DNA from: Aquipuribacter sp051216895
GTDB lineage: Bacteria > Actinomycetota > Actinomycetes > Actinomycetales > JBBAYJ01
NCBI RefSeq assembly: GCF_051216895.1
Contig: NZ_JBPKAO010000010.1
Span: 92,039 to 156,038 of the forward strand
Length of the DNA: 64,000 nt
Direction of reading: 5' to 3'
Part shown: in pieces, positions 20,303 through 28,698 of the stretch
How positions within the stretch are numbered: the first letter of the stretch is position 1
Layout of the letters: every line of letters starts with the position of its first letter
Translations under genes and position numbers: made by a program
Notes under the pieces: model-generated
What the model was told of the DNA's origin: nothing
What the model saw: the letters and a program-made list of their open reading frames with translations, nothing else
Database searches by the model: none

Positions 20303-20345
20303 CCGTCACCGCCTGGTGCTCTCCCTGACCACCAGGCGGTGACGG
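20303..20345. terminator. Bidirectional hairpin terminator between convergent genes, overlapping the lacI 3' end
   Basis: A perfect 16-bp stem (20303-20318 with 20330-20345) and 11-nt loop start 7 bp after the GH43 stop. The stem covers the stop and last ~12 codons of the convergent lacI gene. Confidence 0.75.
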
Positions 20346-21328
20346 GCGACGACCTCGTGCGGCGGGGCGTCGCGACCCTCGCCCAGCCGGGCGGCGAGCA
20401 TCTCGACGGCAGTGGCGGCGACCTGCTCCTTGTCCGGCTGGACGGTGGTCAGGGTGGGCGAGCTGAACCGGCCGTCCTCGATGTCGTCCCAGCCGACCAC
20501 GGCGACCTGCTCCGGCACCTTGATCCCGCGCTCGTGCAGGGTGCGCAGCGCCCCCAGGGCCAGCAGGTCGTTGAAGCAGAAGACGGCGTCCGGTGGCTCG
20601 GGCAGGTCGAGCAGGTGGGCCATCGCGGCGGCGCCGTCACCCCGGTGGTACTGCTCGACCCGGACCACCAGGTCCTCCTCGAGCGCGATCCCCGCGGCCG
20701 CGAGAGCCTCGGTGTAGCCCCGCAGGCGCAGGTGCGCGGTGTGGAACATCGGCTGCGACTGCTGACCGACGGCGGCCACCCGACGGCGCCCGAGCTGGAG
20801 CAGGTGCGTCGTGGCGTCCCGCGCGGCGGCGACGTTGTCGATCGCGACGTGGTCGGCCGGGCCGTCGTAGACGCGTTCGCCCAGCAGCACCAGCGGGGTG
20901 AGGTCCTTGCGGCGGGCGAGCTCGTCGGCCCCGACGGTGAGGGGGGAGAAGATCAGCCCGTCGAGCAGGTGGCCGCGGATGCCGTCCAGGGCGAGCTCCT
21001 CGCGCTCGGCGATGCCGTCGGTCTGGTCGATGAGCACCGTCCAGCCGTGGTTCTCGGCGGCCTTGATGACGCAGCGCGCGAGCTCGGCGAAGTACGGCAG
21101 GTCGAGCTCGGGCAGGGCGAGCGCGATGACCCCGGTCCGACCGGCACGCAGGTTGCGGGCGGAGATGTTGGGGCGGTAGTTCAGCTCGGCGAGCGCTTGC
21201 TGCACCCGTTCGCGGGTAGGGCCGGAGACATGGGTGTAGTCGTTCACCACGTTCGACACGGTCTTGACGCTGACCCCGGCCCGCGCGGCGACGTCCTTGA
21301 GCGACGTCCCTCGTCCTGCGTTGCGCAT
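20306..21328 (-). CDS. LacI-family repressor of the arabinan locus
   Basis: The 340-residue protein has an N-terminal HTH (SLKDVAARAGVSVKTVSNVVNDYTHVSGPTRERV), the hinge helix region NISARNLRAGRTG, and a periplasmic-binding-protein-like sugar domain ending TLTTVQPDKEQVAATAVEMLAARL. It is likely to bind an arabinose-type sugar as inducer. It is transcribed divergently from the GH51/ABC operon, with two overlapping operators between them, so autoregulation is probable. The ATG at 21328 is chosen over the GTG at 21334 because GAGG lies 5 nt before the ATG and abuts the GTG. Its last codons form the stem of the shared terminator with GH43. Confidence 0.9.
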   Translation of the reverse strand: MRNAGRGTSLKDVAARAGVSVKTVSNVVNDYTHVSGPTRERVQQALAELNYRPNISARNLRAGRTGVIALALPELDLPYFAELARCVIKAAENHGWTVLIDQTDGIAEREELALDGIRGHLLDGLIFSPLTVGADELARRKDLTPLVLLGERVYDGPADHVAIDNVAAARDATTHLLQLGRRRVAAVGQQSQPMFHTAHLRLRGYTEALAAAGIALEEDLVVRVEQYHRGDGAAAMAHLLDLPEPPDAVFCFNDLLALGALRTLHERGIKVPEQVAVVGWDDIEDGRFSSPTLTTVQPDKEQVAATAVEMLAARLGEGRDAPPHEVVARHRLVVRESTRR

Positions 21329-21416
21329 GGTCACCTCGGCAATTTAGCGCGTCGTCCGGCCTTATCCCCGGAACGCCAGGCCGGTGCAACGAAATGGTAA
21401 CGGCGCTCAGCAGAAG

Positions 21417-21446
21417 ATTTACAACGATGTGTACAACGATGTAAAC
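21417..21446. promoter_or_regulatory. Two overlapping LacI-type operators between lacI and the GH51 gene
   Basis: ATTTACAACGATGT (from 21417) is followed 12 bp later by a second unit, GTACAACGATGTAAAC (21431-21446). Both carry the ACAACG core found before the GH43 and galT genes. The position, in a 208-bp divergent intergenic region, fits control of both directions. Confidence 0.7.
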
Positions 21447-21536
21447 ACGCTGTGTGCCCCCAGTCCCGGGCGCCCGTGCCCCGGTCGACGTCGACCTCGC
21501 GACGGCCTCGGTGTCTCCTCCCAGAAAGGTGCCTCC

Positions 21537-23060
21537 ATGCCTGACCGTGCGTCCGTCGTGCTCGACCCCCGCTTCACCGTCGCCCCCGTGGACCGCCGCG
21601 TCTTCGGCTCCTTCGTGGAGCACATGGGCCGCAGCGTGTACACCGGGATCTACGAGCCCGACCACGCCACGGCCGACGAGGCCGGCTTCCGGGGTGACGT
21701 CAAGGAGCTGGTCCGCGAGCTGGGTCCCACGGTGCTGCGGTACCCGGGGGGCAACTTCGTGTCGTCCTACCGCTGGGAGGACGGGGTGGGCCCGGTCGAC
21801 GAGCGCCCGGTCCGCCTCGACCTGGCCTGGCGCTCTCTGGAGTCGAACGCGGTCGGGATCAACGAGTTCTGCGCCTGGGCGCGCGAGCTCGAGGTGGAGC
21901 CGATGATGGCCGTGAACCTGGGCACCCGTGGGGTGCAGGAGGCCGTGGACCTGCTGGAGTACAGCAACCACCCCGGCGGCACGGCCCTGTCGGACCTGCG
22001 CGTCTCGCACGGGGTCAAGGACCCGCACGGCATCCGGCTCTGGTGCCTGGGCAACGAGCAGGACGGCCCCTGGCAGATCGGCCAGAAGACGGCCGAGGAG
22101 TACGGCCGGCTGGCGGCGGAGACCGGCAAGGCGATGCGGCTGGTCGACCCCGAGATCGAGCTCGTCGCGGTCGGCAGCTCCAACAGCCAGATGCCCACCT
22201 TCGCCTCCTGGGAGGCGACGGTCCTGGAGCACACCTACGCCCAGGTGGACTACATCTCGCTGCACGCCTACTACGAGCAGGTCGAGGACGACCTGGGCAC
22301 GTTCCTCGCCACGGCGGTCGACATGGACCGCTTCATCGACGCCGTCGTGGCCACGGCCGACCACGTCGGCGCCAAGCTGCGCGACCGGAAGAAGCTCAAG
22401 CTCTCCTTCGACGAGTGGAACGTCTGGTACCAGAAGCGTTTCGTCGGCCAGGCCAACCTGGACTGGCAGGAGAACCGCCACCTCATCGAGGACAGCTACG
22501 ACGTCGCCGACGCCGTCGTGGTCGGCAGCTACCTGATCTCGCTGCTCAACCACGCCGACCGGGTGACGGTGGCCTGCCAGGCCCAGCTGGTCAACGTGAT
22601 CGCCCCGATCCTCACCGAGCCGGGCGGGCGCGCCTGGCGCCAGACCATCTTCCACCCCTTCGCCCAGGCCGCCAGGTCCGCCCGCGGCACGGTCCTGCGG
22701 ACGACCACCACCTCCCCGACGTACCCGACCGAGTCCTACGGGCAGGTGCCGCTGCTGCACGCGACCGCCACCCACGACGAGGAGACCGGCGAGGTCGTGG
22801 TCCTCGCGGTCAACCGCGGGCAGGAGGACGTGCTCGAGCTGGAGGTGGACGTGCGCGCCTTCGGCGGCACGGCCGGGATGGTCGTGGTGGAGCACAGCGT
22901 CCTGGCCGACGACGACATCCGAGCCCGCAACACCGCCGACGACCCGGACCGGGTGACCCCCCGACGGGGCAGCGGTGCGCGGGTCGAGGACGGCCGGGCC
23001 CGGCTGGCCCTGCCGCCCGTCTCCTGGAACGTCCTGCGGCTGCGACCCGCTCCTGCCTGA
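21537..23060 (+). CDS. GH51 alpha-L-arabinofuranosidase
   Basis: This is an intracellular exo-enzyme that releases terminal L-arabinofuranose from arabino-oligosaccharides. The 507-residue protein lacks a signal peptide. Motifs: RVFGSFVEHMGRSVYTGIYEP, LRYPGGNFVSSYRWEDGVGP, LWCLGNEQDGPWQIG (acid/base Glu after Asn), YISLHAYYEQ and LSFDEWNVWY (nucleophile Glu), all classical GH51. The C-terminal beta-sandwich ends VSWNVLRLRPAPA. The ATG at 21537 follows AAAGGTGCCTCC; earlier in-frame codons run into the operator region. It is first in an operon with a sugar-binding protein and two permeases. Confidence 0.92.
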   Translation: MPDRASVVLDPRFTVAPVDRRVFGSFVEHMGRSVYTGIYEPDHATADEAGFRGDVKELVRELGPTVLRYPGGNFVSSYRWEDGVGPVDERPVRLDLAWRSLESNAVGINEFCAWARELEVEPMMAVNLGTRGVQEAVDLLEYSNHPGGTALSDLRVSHGVKDPHGIRLWCLGNEQDGPWQIGQKTAEEYGRLAAETGKAMRLVDPEIELVAVGSSNSQMPTFASWEATVLEHTYAQVDYISLHAYYEQVEDDLGTFLATAVDMDRFIDAVVATADHVGAKLRDRKKLKLSFDEWNVWYQKRFVGQANLDWQENRHLIEDSYDVADAVVVGSYLISLLNHADRVTVACQAQLVNVIAPILTEPGGRAWRQTIFHPFAQAARSARGTVLRTTTTSPTYPTESYGQVPLLHATATHDEETGEVVVLAVNRGQEDVLELEVDVRAFGGTAGMVVVEHSVLADDDIRARNTADDPDRVTPRRGSGARVEDGRARLALPPVSWNVLRLRPAPA

Positions 23061-23135
23061 CACCGGTCCAGCCGGCGTCCCCCGACCGAACGCCCGTCCA
23101 CCCGCTCTTCCCCCAGAATCGAAGGAGCACCAGCC

Positions 23136-24494
23136 ATGACAGGAACCACGACGACGTGGAGCCGAGTCCCCCGCCCCGTCACCCTGCTCTCGGCGGTCCT
23201 CACCGCCGGACTCGTCCTCGCGGCGTGCGGCGGGGGGCAGAGCGCCGGAGAGGCCGCCGGAGGCGGTGCCGACGCCGAGGCCTCGGGAGCCGCGGCGGAG
23301 TTCGACGGCACCTACGACGGGGAGCCCGTCGAGCTGTCCTACTGGAACGGCTTCACCGGCGGTGACGGCCCGTTCATGGAGGAGCTCGTCGCCCAGTTCA
23401 ACGACGAGCACGAGAACATCGCGGTCACGAGCAACACGATCCAGTGGGCCGACTTCTACCAGCGGGTCCCCGCGGCCGTGCAGGCCGGCGAGGGCCCCGA
23501 CGTCGGCGTCATGCACCTGGACCAGCTGCCTACCAACGCCGCGCGCGACGTCATCATCCCGCTCGACGACCTCACCGACGCCCTCGACCTGAGCGCGGAC
23601 GACTTCACCGAGGAGGTCTGGGACGCCGGGGTCTACGACGACCAGCGCTACGGCATCCCGCTCGACGTGCACTCCCTCGCGATGTACTGGAACACCGAGC
23701 ACTTCGAGGCGGCCGGCATCACCGAGCCCCCGACCGACGAGGCCTCGTTCCTGGCGGCGCTGGACGCGCTGCAGGCGGCCGGGTACGAGAACCCGTTCTG
23801 GATGCCCACGCTGTGGCCCAGCCACCTGTACTTCCTGTCGCTGACCTGGCAGAACGGCGGCGACCCCTACGCCGGCGACGGCTCCTCGGCCACCTTCGCG
23901 GACGAGGCGGGCGTGGCCGCCATGGAGTGGCAGCGCTCGATCGTCGAAGACGGCTACAGCCCGCCCGACGTGGCCATCGACTCCCAGTACCAGGCGTTCA
24001 AGAACGGCGAGACGTCGATCACCTGGGACGGCATCTGGCAGATCAACGACCTCGAGGCGACCGAGGTGCCCTACGGCATCGCGCCCGTGCCGACCATCGG
24101 CGAGCAGGAGGCGGTGTGGGCCAACTCGCACCACTTCTTCATCAGCAACCAGGCCGAGCAGGACCCCGACAAGCTCGAGGCGTCCAAGGTGTTCGTCGCC
24201 TGGATGAGCGAGCAGTCCGGCGAGTGGGCCGGCTCCGGGATGATCCCCGCGCGGCTGTCGGTGCGTGACTCCGGCGCCATGGACGGCATGCCCCAGGAGG
24301 TCATCGCCGACCAGATCGACTCGATGCGCTTCCTGCCCCCGGTCCCCGGTCTGGGTGGCGTGCAGGCCGAGGCCCTCGAGCCCGCGGTCTCGGAGTCCGT
24401 CCTGGGCTCCGGCGAGGCGGCGGACCTGCTCAGCACGGCGTCCGACCAGGCCACCGAGCTGATGGAGCGCAACCAGCAGAGCTTCGGCGGCTGA
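23136..24494 (+). CDS. Sugar ABC transporter substrate-binding lipoprotein
   Basis: The 452-residue family-1 extracellular solute-binding protein has a lipobox LVLAAC (Cys near residue 31) after the signal segment VTLLSAVLTAGLVLAACGG. Mature-domain landmarks are VELSYWNGFTGGDGPFMEELVAQFN, VGVMHLDQLP, YGIPLDVHSLAMYWN and ITWDGIWQIN. It probably binds arabino-oligosaccharides, judged only from its place between GH51 and GH43 genes. The ATG at 23136 is preceded by GAAGGAG. It is followed with 1-3 bp gaps by two permease genes; no ATPase gene is present, so a shared ATPase (MsiK type) encoded elsewhere is expected. Confidence 0.9.
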   Translation: MTGTTTTWSRVPRPVTLLSAVLTAGLVLAACGGGQSAGEAAGGGADAEASGAAAEFDGTYDGEPVELSYWNGFTGGDGPFMEELVAQFNDEHENIAVTSNTIQWADFYQRVPAAVQAGEGPDVGVMHLDQLPTNAARDVIIPLDDLTDALDLSADDFTEEVWDAGVYDDQRYGIPLDVHSLAMYWNTEHFEAAGITEPPTDEASFLAALDALQAAGYENPFWMPTLWPSHLYFLSLTWQNGGDPYAGDGSSATFADEAGVAAMEWQRSIVEDGYSPPDVAIDSQYQAFKNGETSITWDGIWQINDLEATEVPYGIAPVPTIGEQEAVWANSHHFFISNQAEQDPDKLEASKVFVAWMSEQSGEWAGSGMIPARLSVRDSGAMDGMPQEVIADQIDSMRFLPPVPGLGGVQAEALEPAVSESVLGSGEAADLLSTASDQATELMERNQQSFGG

Positions 24495-24495
24495 C

Positions 24496-25473
24496 ATGTC
24501 GACGTCCGCCGCCACGCGACGCGACGGGGGGGCCACCGGTCCGGTGGTCCCCGTGGGCCCGGGACGCAGCCCTGCCGCGCGTGGCGGCGGCGTCCACGGC
24601 GCGGGGATCACCCCGTGGCTGTTCCTCGCGCCCTTCCTCGTCCTGTTCGTCGTCTTCGTCATCGTCCCCGCCGGGCTGGGGGCCTGGATCAGCCTGCACC
24701 AGTGGGACTACACGCTGCCCGGCAAGCCCTTCGTCGGGCTGGAGAACTACCAGCGGCTGCTCGAGCCCGGCTCGCTGACGTTCTCCACGTTCTGGGGGTC
24801 GATGCGGGCCACCGGGATCTTCACGCTGTTCAGCGTCCCGCTGCTGCTGGTCGTCCCGCTGCTGGTCGCGCTCCTCATGAACCAGCGGTTCAGGGGGCGG
24901 GACCTGTTCCGGGCCGCGTTCTTCGCGCCGTACGTGCTCGGCGTGGCCGTCGTGGCCGTGATGTGGCGCTACCTGCTCGACGCCAACATCGGGCTGGTCA
25001 ACCACTACCTCGGGCTGATCGGTCTGCCCGACTCGACGGCGTGGACGACGTCCACCCCGGCCGCGTGGGTGACGCTCGTCGGGGTGACGGTGTGGTGGAC
25101 CCTCGGGTTCAACGCCGTGATCTACCTCGCGGGCCTGCAGGACATCGGCGCCGAGCTCTACGAGGCGGCGCGGGTGGACGGGGCGAACGCGTGGCAGCAG
25201 TTCTGGCACGTGACGTTCCCCGGGCTGCGGCCGGTGCTGTCGTTCGTCACCCTCGTGACGATCATCGCCTCGGCCAACATGTTCGGGCAGTCGTACCTGA
25301 TCACGCAGGGCGGTCCCGGACGCGAGACGCGGACCGCGATCTACCAGATCGCGGAGACCGGTCTGAGCAACTACCAGATGGGTGACGCCGCAGCCATGAG
25401 CTACGTCCTCACGGCGTTCCTGATGGTGCTGAGCGTCGGCGTGTTCATGCTGTTCCGCGAGAGGAAGGGCTGA
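24496..25473 (+). CDS. Sugar ABC transporter permease (MalF type)
   Basis: The 325-residue membrane protein has six predicted TM helices: the first is TPWLFLAPFLVLFVVFVIVPAGLGAWI, and others include FTLFSVPLLLVVPLLVALLMN and FFAPYVLGVAVVAVMWRYLLD. The EAA loop ELYEAARVDGANAWQQFWHVTFPGLRP marks the contact with the ATPase. An N-terminal ~35-residue Arg/Gly-rich cytoplasmic tail precedes TM1. The start lies 1 bp after the binding-protein stop. It is the central gene of the importer operon with the GH51 enzyme. Confidence 0.92.
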   Translation: MSTSAATRRDGGATGPVVPVGPGRSPAARGGGVHGAGITPWLFLAPFLVLFVVFVIVPAGLGAWISLHQWDYTLPGKPFVGLENYQRLLEPGSLTFSTFWGSMRATGIFTLFSVPLLLVVPLLVALLMNQRFRGRDLFRAAFFAPYVLGVAVVAVMWRYLLDANIGLVNHYLGLIGLPDSTAWTTSTPAAWVTLVGVTVWWTLGFNAVIYLAGLQDIGAELYEAARVDGANAWQQFWHVTFPGLRPVLSFVTLVTIIASANMFGQSYLITQGGPGRETRTAIYQIAETGLSNYQMGDAAAMSYVLTAFLMVLSVGVFMLFRERKG

Positions 25474-25476
25474 TCG

Positions 25477-26379
25477 ATGACCGCACCAGCGACCGACCGT
25501 CCGGACGTCCGTGGCGTCGACGCCCCCCGGGGTCACGCCGGCCGAGCGCGGCGCGGGCTCACCGTCAAGGCGGTCCTGCGCTACACCGTCCTCGTCCTGC
25601 TGGCGATCGTCTTCGTCAGCCCCCTGCTGTTCATGCTGGTCACGTCGTTCAAGACGCGGGTCGAGGCGGGCGGCATCCCGCCGACCTGGATCCCGAACCC
25701 GTTCACCACGCAGGCCTACGAGGCGATCTTCAGCAGCTCGGCCACCCCGGTGCTGCGCTGGTTCGCGAACAGCATGATCGCGGCCGCGGCCCACGCCGCG
25801 CTCGTGGTCACCACGGCGGCCCTCGCGGCCTACCCGCTGGCGCGGATGGAGTTCCGCGGCAAGAAGCTCGTCTTCGGGCTCATCATCGCGACGCTCTTCG
25901 TCCCGCCGGTCATCCTGATCATCCCCAACTACCTCATCGTCGGGGAGCTGCGCTGGCTCAACACCCTGCTCGCGGTCATCGTGCCCACGGCCGCCAGCGC
26001 CTTCGGCGTCTTCTTCCTGCGGCAGTTCTTCCTCGGCATCCCCGTCGAGCTCGAGGAGGCCGCGCGGATCGACGGCGCCGGCAAGTGGCGGATCTTCTGG
26101 CAGATCCTCCTGCCGCTGTCACGCCCGGCGCTGGTGACGCTGGCCATGCTGGCGTTCCTCAGCAACTGGAACGACTTCCTGTGGCCGGTGTACGTGCTCT
26201 TCAGCCCGGAGATCCAGACGCTGCCCGCGGGCCTGTCGACGTTGCAGTCGGCCAACGCGGTCCGCTACGACCTGCTGATGGCGGGCGCGGTGGTGGCGAG
26301 CGTGCCGGTGCTGGTCCTGTTCGTCTTCGCGCAGCGCTTCATCATCGAGGGCGTGTCCAGGTCCGGCGTCAAGGGCTGA
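25477..26379 (+). CDS. Sugar ABC transporter permease (MalG type)
   Basis: The 300-residue membrane protein is the second permease of the importer. Six TM helices are visible, starting AVLRYTVLVLLAIVFVSPLLFMLVTSFKT, and the periplasmic loop includes GGIPPTWIPNPFTTQAYEAIF. The EAA loop is ELEEAARIDGAGKWRIFWQILLPLSRPALVTLAML. It starts 3 bp after the MalF-type gene and ends the operon, just before a long hairpin terminator. Confidence 0.92.
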   Translation: MTAPATDRPDVRGVDAPRGHAGRARRGLTVKAVLRYTVLVLLAIVFVSPLLFMLVTSFKTRVEAGGIPPTWIPNPFTTQAYEAIFSSSATPVLRWFANSMIAAAAHAALVVTTAALAAYPLARMEFRGKKLVFGLIIATLFVPPVILIIPNYLIVGELRWLNTLLAVIVPTAASAFGVFFLRQFFLGIPVELEEAARIDGAGKWRIFWQILLPLSRPALVTLAMLAFLSNWNDFLWPVYVLFSPEIQTLPAGLSTLQSANAVRYDLLMAGAVVASVPVLVLFVFAQRFIIEGVSRSGVKG

Positions 26380-26409
26380 CACCGGGCTGAGGTCCTGGTC
26401 GCGCGAGAC

Positions 26410-26450
26410 GACCGCCGCCCGCCCGGGACGACCCCGGGCGGGCGGCGGTC
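26410..26450. terminator. Long bidirectional hairpin between the importer operon and the GH43 gene
   Basis: A perfect 18-bp stem (26410-26427 with 26433-26450) closes a 5-nt loop ACGAC, 30 bp from each convergent gene end. It is GC-only with no T-tract, typical of high-GC terminators. Confidence 0.8.
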
Positions 26451-26480
26451 TGCGGTGTCTCGGTCGAGGCGCCGGAGCGG

Positions 26481-27521
26481 TCAGTCGAGCCGCACGACCG
26501 GCTCGCCGTCGACCCAGTCCAGCGGTGCGACGTGCATGCCCCGGTAGGTGATGGCGTCGTCCCAGGAGTGGAACACCAGCACGTCGGACCCGTCGGGCGC
26601 GACCACGACGTCCTGCCCGCCCGGCCCGATCAGCTCGCCGTCGGCCAGGTCGGTGCTCAGCAGCGGCTCGGGGTGCTTGGTCCACGGGCCCGCCACCGCG
26701 TCGGCCGTCGCGTAACCGGTCGCGTACTGCTCGCCGTAGTAGCCGTTGGCGGAGTAGAGGAGCACGTAGCGGCCCTCGCGCTCGATCAGGGTCGGCGCCT
26801 CCACGAGATCGCCCTCCCAGGCCAGGTCCTGCCTTAGGAGCGGCACGGGGTCGCCGGCCAGGCTCAGCAGGTCCTCGGCGAGCGGGGCGGCGTAGAGCCA
26901 GGTGTCGAACCCGCAGCAGTTGCCGTCGTTCTTCCACAGCAGGTACGTGGTGCCGTCGTCGTCGACGAACGTCGAGGCGTCGATGGCGCCGCCGGTGTCC
27001 TCGGGGCAGAGCAGCATCCCGCCGCCCTGGACCTCGAACGGGCCCAGCGGGTCCTGCGACGTGGCCACCGCGATGCACTGCAGCGAGGCCGAGAAGCTGG
27101 TCGCGGTCGCCCACATGACGAACGTGCCGTCCGCGCGGCGGGTGACCTCGGGGGCCCAGGTCTTGCCCGGGACGACCCAGCTCGGCAGCGTCGGCAGGGC
27201 GTCGCCCTGCAGCAGGTCCCACTCCACGAGGTCCGTGCTGGTCGCGACCCGGACGTTCGTACGGCCGTGGTTGGTGGCGTAGGCGTAGTAGGTGCCGTCG
27301 ACCTCGAGCACGTCCGGGTCGGGGAAGTCGTCGGCGATGACGGCGGTCCCCACGTCGGGGCCGTCGTCGCCGTCGGGGCTGTCCTCGTCGCCGGTCGGCC
27401 CGGCGGCGGCCGCGCTCGTGGCGGCACCGGACTGCTCGTCGTCCGGGTTCGGGGCGCCGCCGCAGGCCGACGTGACCAGGAGCCCGGCTAGCACGGTGGG
27501 GGCGAGCGGGCTGCGCCTCAC
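26481..27521 (-). CDS. GH43 glycosidase lipoprotein
   Basis: The 346-residue protein has a lipoprotein signal (RRSPLAPTVLAGLLVTSAC, lipobox VTSAC), then a ~35-residue acidic Ser/Gly/Asp linker and a GH43 propeller: DDFPDPDVLEVDGTYYAYAT (base Asp), GKTWAPEVTRR, and LVEAPTLIEREGRYVLLYSANGYYG (acid Glu). It would sit on the outer face of the membrane and attack arabinan-type oligosaccharides; specificity is not readable. The GTG start at 27521 overlaps the galT stop (GTGA). Longer open frame upstream is an overlap with galT and not coding. It is downstream of galT in a two-gene unit under a LacI-type operator. Confidence 0.87.
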   Translation of the reverse strand: MRRSPLAPTVLAGLLVTSACGGAPNPDDEQSGAATSAAAAGPTGDEDSPDGDDGPDVGTAVIADDFPDPDVLEVDGTYYAYATNHGRTNVRVATSTDLVEWDLLQGDALPTLPSWVVPGKTWAPEVTRRADGTFVMWATATSFSASLQCIAVATSQDPLGPFEVQGGGMLLCPEDTGGAIDASTFVDDDGTTYLLWKNDGNCCGFDTWLYAAPLAEDLLSLAGDPVPLLRQDLAWEGDLVEAPTLIEREGRYVLLYSANGYYGEQYATGYATADAVAGPWTKHPEPLLSTDLADGELIGPGGQDVVVAPDGSDVLVFHSWDDAITYRGMHVAPLDWVDGEPVVRLD

Positions 27522-28603
27522 TCGCCCTTCTCCCGCAGCAGGGCGGCCGTGCGCTCCGGCGACACGTCGTTGACGAAGGCCCCGTAGGCGGCCTCGGACC
27601 CGGCGAGGTACTTCAGCCGGGTGGGTGCGCGCCGGATGGACGTGATCTGCAGGTGCAGCGCGAGCAGGTCCCGACCGGCGTGGACGGGGGCCTGGTGCCA
27701 GGCCGAGATGTACGGCAGGGGCACGTCGAACAACCGGTCGAGCCGGCCCAGCAGGTCCAGGTAGAGCCCCGCGAAGTCGCGCTGCTCGTCGTCGGTCAGG
27801 TCGGCCAGGTCGGCCACCCGCCGGTGCGGGCGCACGTGGACCTCCACCGGCCAGCGCGACGCCGCGGGCACGTAGGCGGCCCAGTGGGCGCTGTCGAGCA
27901 CCACGCGCTCGCCGCTGGACAGCTCGGCCTCGAGCAGGGCGGAGTGCAGGTCCCGACCGGTCCGGTCGCGGTACCGCTCGGCCGCGCGCAGCATCCTCGC
28001 GGTGCGCTCCGGCACGAACGGGTAGGCGTACAGCTGTCCGTGCGGGTGGCTCAGGGTGACGCCGATCTCCTCGCCGCGGTTCTCGAACGGCGCCACGAGC
28101 TGGACCCCCGGCAGCGCCGACAGCTCGCGGGTGCGGTCGGCCCACGCCTGCATGACGGTCCGGACCCGCGTCGGCGACAGCTGGGCGAACGACGTGCTGT
28201 GCTCGTCGGTGAAGCAGACGACCTCGCACCGGCCGGTGCCGGCCCGGCGCGGGAACAGCTCCAGACCGTCGACGGTGGGGTCGGGGTCGGGAGCGGTCGA
28301 CGCCAGCGAGGGGAACCGGTTCTCGAACACGACGACGTCGTAGGCCGGGGCGGGCACCTCGGTGGCGCGGGCCGGCGTGCTCGGGCACAGCGGGCACTGG
28401 TCGGTGGGCGGTAGGTGCGTGCGGGTCTGCCGGTGCGCGGCCAGCACCACCCAGTCGTCGACGAGCGGGTCGTGGCGCAGCTCCGGGGCGGGGTCCGTGG
28501 GCGGCAGCGCCCGGGTGTCGGCGACCGAGCGGTCGCGACCCGGCTGGTCGTCGAAGAAGAACAGCTCTCGGCCGTCCGACAGGTGCATGGGGGTGCGGTT
28601 CAC
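27518..28603 (-). CDS. galT: Galactose-1-phosphate uridylyltransferase
   Basis: GalT exchanges UMP between UDP-glucose and galactose-1-phosphate in the Leloir pathway. The 361-residue protein has the HIT-like domains: LRHDPLVDDWVVLAAHRQTRTHLP, a CPLCP zinc ligand pair, VVFENRFPSL, EVVCFTDEHSTSFAQL, GVTLSHPHGQLYAYPF (the catalytic H-P-H-G-Q motif) and VHVRPHRRVADL. The GTG at 28603 gives MNRTPMHLSDGRELFFFDD, the usual length, with GAGGAG 11 nt upstream; an ATG at 28588 is the alternative. galK and galE are not in the window. Its pairing with a GH43 lipoprotein suggests a galactose-containing arabinan substrate such as arabinogalactan. Confidence 0.93.
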   Translation of the reverse strand: MNRTPMHLSDGRELFFFDDQPGRDRSVADTRALPPTDPAPELRHDPLVDDWVVLAAHRQTRTHLPPTDQCPLCPSTPARATEVPAPAYDVVVFENRFPSLASTAPDPDPTVDGLELFPRRAGTGRCEVVCFTDEHSTSFAQLSPTRVRTVMQAWADRTRELSALPGVQLVAPFENRGEEIGVTLSHPHGQLYAYPFVPERTARMLRAAERYRDRTGRDLHSALLEAELSSGERVVLDSAHWAAYVPAASRWPVEVHVRPHRRVADLADLTDDEQRDFAGLYLDLLGRLDRLFDVPLPYISAWHQAPVHAGRDLLALHLQITSIRRAPTRLKYLAGSEAAYGAFVNDVSPERTAALLREKGE

Positions 28604-28654
28604 GAGCGTCGTCGCTCCTCGTCCGGGGGTACCTGGCTCGCCACGATGCCAGGG

Positions 28655-28672
28655 CTTTGCAACGTTGTAAAG
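28655..28672 (-). promoter_or_regulatory. LacI-type operator before galT
   Basis: CTTTGCAACGTTGTAAAG is an 18-bp palindrome with one mismatched pair, 52 bp before the galT GTG. It is the cleanest copy of the motif shared with the GH43 and GH51 promoters. Confidence 0.78.
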
Positions 28673-28698
28673 ACCCGGCGAAGGCTGACGACGCGGCC

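Noticed and set aside
20637..24662. A 1,341-codon open frame on the minus strand
   Set aside because: It runs antisense through lacI, the GH51 gene and the binding-protein gene. Its residues are Gly/Arg/His/Val-rich shadow composition with no domain, while the other strand has clear enzymes.
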